DNA of 64,000 nucleotides, taken from the NCBI GenBank assembly GCA_028820655.1, contig JAPPIK010000014.1, positions 124,001-188,000 of the forward strand. The letters are read 5' to 3'. A program made the translations under genes and the position numbers. Below, one piece after another: positions 61,449-64,000 of this stretch (the first letter of the stretch is position 1; every line of letters begins with the position of its first letter). This DNA comes from Candidatus Poribacteria bacterium (lineage in GTDB: Bacteria > Poribacteria > WGA-4E > JAJDTR01). Below the pieces are notes generated by a model. That model did no database searches, was not told the DNA's origin, and saw only the letters and a list, made by a program, of their open reading frames with translations.

Positions 61449-61695
61449 GGGTTCTCCTTTCGGGTGTTGAGGAAATAGTGAAATCCTCAAATCTAACGAA
61501 AACCCTTGGTGTTTCAATTCAATTATAGGAATGAATATTGACCCCGATAGCGATCCCTTTCCAACCGCACCAAATGGGTGGGATGAATACCGGTTCGGGC
61601 AGGAAACTTAACTTTCCGAAGAGTAGAGATGACTGCAAGTTTTAATATAGAAAATACACTAGAATTGCGCAACCCGATAAAGGAGAAATTGACCC

Positions 61696-62664
61696 ATGAA
61701 TGACACCCTGCGCTCTTTAAGAAGATTCTTGCTTCTATTGTTACTGGTGTTTATGGTTACCTCAGTTAGTATAGCACAGGGATTCGAACCGAGAATCGTC
61801 TTTGCTTCGAACCGCGATGGCGATTGGGACATTTATTCCATGGACGTAAACGGAGACAACCTCCTCCAACTCACAAACCACCCGGCAGCCGATAAATATC
61901 CCGCTAGCTCGCCGGACGGGAGAAGGATTGCGTTTTCCTCAGATCGCGGCGTAACAGATGACCTGTATGTGATGGACAGTGATGGTAGTAACGTGGTAAG
62001 GATCACCCATGACGATTTTTTTGAAACCGACTCGAGTTGGTCGCCGGACGGAACTAAGATTGCCTTTGCATCTTTCCGCCACGTCGTTGGCAACACGGAA
62101 ATCTACGTAATGGATTCCGATGGGAATAACCCGATAAATGTGACCAGACACAAGTGGCACGATGTTAGGCCGAGTTGGTCGCCAGACGGAAGCAAGATGG
62201 CGTTTGTCTCCTTCCGTGACGGCGGCTTCAATACTCCACATCATATATTTGTGATGAATGCAGATGGAACGGAAAGGCGCAATCTCACTGCCGACACCAA
62301 CCTAAGGTTCAATTCCGATCCTACTTGGTCGCCTGACGGACATAGGATTGCTTTCAATTCGCTGCGTCACTTAGTTCCCGCTCATTCGCGCAACGACATT
62401 TTCGTAATAACCGCTGACGGGAAAGAGATGGTGCAACTTACGGACGGACCGAGCACCAACTGGTCGCCCGCGTATGTGCAAGATGGGACAAAAATCGCCT
62501 TCGTGTCACACCGTGACGGAGATAATACTATTTATGTGATGGACACTAACGGGAAGAACATTGTCAAACTCACGAAGACCCCTACCGGAACTGAAAGCAT
62601 ATCTCCTTCTTGGCAGCCTGGGAGAAAAGAATCAAAAACCATTGACAAACAATCCAAGGAGTGA
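61696..62664 (+). CDS. Secreted TolB-like (PD40) beta-propeller protein, copy B
   Basis: The 322-residue paralogue of 59493-60494 has AAAGGAG 9 bp before the ATG. It has a signal peptide (FLLLLLLVFMVTSVSIAQ) and the repeats SSPDGRRIAFSSDRG, WSPDGTKIAFASFRHV, WSPDGSKMAFVSFRDG, WSPDGHRIAFNSLRH and VQDGTKIAFVSHRDG. Nearly all substitutions relative to copy A are conservative, so both are likely functional. The C-terminal tail is different (TEST-like PTGTESISPSWQPGRKESKT). Ligand unknown. Confidence 0.9.
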   Translation: MNDTLRSLRRFLLLLLLVFMVTSVSIAQGFEPRIVFASNRDGDWDIYSMDVNGDNLLQLTNHPAADKYPASSPDGRRIAFSSDRGVTDDLYVMDSDGSNVVRITHDDFFETDSSWSPDGTKIAFASFRHVVGNTEIYVMDSDGNNPINVTRHKWHDVRPSWSPDGSKMAFVSFRDGGFNTPHHIFVMNADGTERRNLTADTNLRFNSDPTWSPDGHRIAFNSLRHLVPAHSRNDIFVITADGKEMVQLTDGPSTNWSPAYVQDGTKIAFVSHRDGDNTIYVMDTNGKNIVKLTKTPTGTESISPSWQPGRKESKTIDKQSKE

Positions 62665-63337
62665 ACGAGGACCAATACGGTCTCCGGTTGCGTAACAAGT
62701 GGCATCTCTATCCAAGAGTGACGGAAGCGATGAGTTTGTCGCATTAAGCGCTGGCCGCTAGGGGCTTGATGCGGTGTCAGACGAAGGAAACCCTATCTCG
62801 GTTGGTTTCACCTTATAGCTTGCTCCCATCCTTTCGACGGCAAATCACTAGATGGGATAAGGGTAAAAGAAAGCACCTGATTTAGAGCTTGGTTGAAGTA
62901 TCCCGAGCAGAGCCATTTTTGGTGATCCGCAAAAAGCATCTTAAAGAATTCATTGTAGTATGCCATTGAAATGTGGGATCCCTTTCGTCTTGACTATCAA
63001 GATCTCCATCGTACGCGTTGTCCACTTGCTTGATCTCAGTTAATCCCGCTCTAGGCCTTAGGTACACTTGGTTTTCGCCTATATACATAGCTTCCTTCCT
63101 GCAGGCGTTGTTAAATGCGGGTGCGCCGGGATCACTAACGTACTCGTTATTCAGTCGGTTGATCGCACCCTACAAATGTACTTTTCAATCAGGCTCTCAT
63201 TTCTGTCAATTGTGATGCGGGATTCGGCCACCTGAGGGATTGAACGTATAGGTACGCGACAATGAGGAAGATAAGAAAAAGTGTTGTCGGGCGCTTGATT
63301 TTCGACGACGGTACCAGAAGTGTCGTCATATTTGGCT
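62665..63337. other. Repeat-bearing intergenic region
   Basis: I find no gene. A divergent GATC-type copy lies at 63000-63035 and another partial one at 63138-63163. The last part, 63174-63275, aligns with 28405-28503 almost throughout (CATTTCTGTC, GATTCGGCCACMT, GATTGAAC, GATAAG in the same order). Confidence 0.55.
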
Positions 63338-64000
63338 ATGAGCAATTTTGACGAATTCTTGGAAACCCACAACATTTCCATCATGGTTAGTATGGAAGCC
63401 GACCATGCCGTATTACTTTTAAGACCGTCGGCAGCCGCGTTCACCATTCCGATTCGGAAGCCGTTAGGATTGTGTTTTCACAACGATCGCTTACTGTTGT
63501 CGTCTGTTGGAAAAGAAAACAGGATTTGGGAATACTGTTTTAAGCACAACGCTTTCTTGCTGAATCGGGTGCATGTGTTGGAAGGCTGGCACTATATCCA
63601 TGAATTGACGTTTTCTGAGGACGTTCCGGTTTTTAATAGCACCGGGACAAATAGTTTACGAACCGTAAACAGCGCCGAGGCGTATCCCATTATATATTCA
63701 CCCCCCGGATTGCCGGAAGAATGGTTGCGGCGTGATGAACGGCATCCCAAGGTGTTGTGGATGAACTCGTTAGCAAAAGTTGGCGACGAATGGGCATATT
63801 CGTGTTTCAGCAAAAATCCTTATTGCAAGTGGGACGCCGAAGGGTATCCGGTATTTACTTGTATGGACAAAAAAGGGGCGGTCTATGTCGGCAATAATGT
63901 CGTGTGTGAAGGATTGACAGTCCCTCATTCGGTGCGTTTTTGGGACGATCGCCTGTGGGTATGCAATAGCGGGTACGGCGAGTTCGGTTACATTGACGAC
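63338..64000 (+). CDS. TIGR03032/DUF4915-like protein (3' end outside window)
   Basis: An open frame of 221 codons runs from the ATG at 63338 to the window edge with no stop. It contains FLETHNISIMVSMEADHAVLLLR, KPLGLCFHNDRLLLSSVGKENRIWEY, the interior HPKVLWMNSLAKVGDEWAY and PHSVRFWDDRLWVCNSGYGEFGYID. The last segment matches the family pattern 'PHSPRW..G.LW...SG.GELG.VD' of TIGR03032/DUF4915. This family is predicted to be a beta-propeller of unknown function, often near secreted or peptide-modifying systems. There is no clear ribosome site. In-frame codons extend upstream to a TGA near 63298, without a better start. Confidence 0.7.
   Translation, partial: MSNFDEFLETHNISIMVSMEADHAVLLLRPSAAAFTIPIRKPLGLCFHNDRLLLSSVGKENRIWEYCFKHNAFLLNRVHVLEGWHYIHELTFSEDVPVFNSTGTNSLRTVNSAEAYPIIYSPPGLPEEWLRRDERHPKVLWMNSLAKVGDEWAYSCFSKNPYCKWDAEGYPVFTCMDKKGAVYVGNNVVCEGLTVPHSVRFWDDRLWVCNSGYGEFGYIDD

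Noticed and set aside
60495-61695. Exact ends of the IS982 element
   Set aside because: I could not find convincing terminal inverted repeats or a target duplication by eye, so only the transposase gene is reported.

Overview
The window looks like a chromosomal segment of an uncultivated, sugar- and organic-acid-scavenging bacterium of the Poribacteria / Latescibacteria / Planctomycetota-like type. This is an inference from gene content: five phytanoyl-CoA-dioxygenase (PhyH)-like proteins, Gfo/Idh/MocA oxidoreductases, two CRTAC1 (FG-GAP plus ASPIC/UnbV) proteins, LamG and TolB-like secreted paralogues, a DUF6785/DUF6784-type membrane protein, and many dispersed intergenic repeats. I see no rRNA, tRNA or CRISPR array.

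Layout. 1-6.1 kb: the tail of an FMN/3Fe-4S glutamate-synthase-like gene, then an A+T-richer island with a TcmP / three-Cys-motif (Gp37/Gp68, DUF5131) pair behind a near-consensus promoter. A leftward run follows with two small exported repeat proteins and a DUF805 protein, and then a broken gene. 6.1-20.7 kb: PhyH, an IolD-like ThDP enzyme, a Tat-exported sulfite-oxidase-like molybdoenzyme, a flavin reductase, a very large secreted glycoside-hydrolase-like protein, a PdxA-family dehydrogenase, a Gfo/Idh oxidoreductase, a tandem ABM protein and a CRTAC1 protein. 21-41.5 kb: mostly rightward catabolic genes (PhyH, GHL10-like, UlaG-like, Zn-alcohol dehydrogenase, D-2-hydroxyacid dehydrogenase, BKACE, PhyH, Gfo/Idh, CRTAC1, SDR overlapping a GH36 alpha-galactosidase). 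Three tandem LamG paralogues, a further PhyH and the DUF6785-type protein complete this stretch. Together these suggest uptake and oxidation of galactosides, polyols and keto/hydroxy acids.

41.5-50.3 kb: three paralogous polytopic membrane proteins (GT-C-like topology plus a C-terminal beta-sandwich-like domain), with a PhyH and a DapA/NanA-type lyase between the first two. 50.5-57.7 kb holds the most interesting locus. It comprises an A24 (prepilin-peptidase-like) membrane protease, a protein with an N-terminal PqqD/RRE-like domain fused to a GT4 glycosyltransferase, and a second copy of the same architecture split by one in-frame TAG and carrying a degenerate glycosyltransferase motif. The last gene encodes a 97-aa peptide with a leader, a hydrophobic segment and a seven-cysteine C-terminus. 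I interpret this as a candidate ribosomally made, leader-guided, glycosylated cysteine-rich peptide system; the function is inferred.

57.9-64 kb: a MITE-like element, a decayed TolB-like pseudogene, two intact TolB-like paralogues separated by an IS982-family transposase, and at the right edge the start of a TIGR03032/DUF4915-like protein.

Intergenic DNA is unusually structured. There is a GATC-bounded repeat of about 37 bp in at least eleven places, MITE-like elements with AGAACCTGTTTGAA ends, GCCCC/GGGGC REP-like hairpins, and a perfect 13-bp-stem hairpin that directly follows two minus-strand genes. Two large direct or dispersed duplications and near-identical promoter sequences at distant sites add to this.
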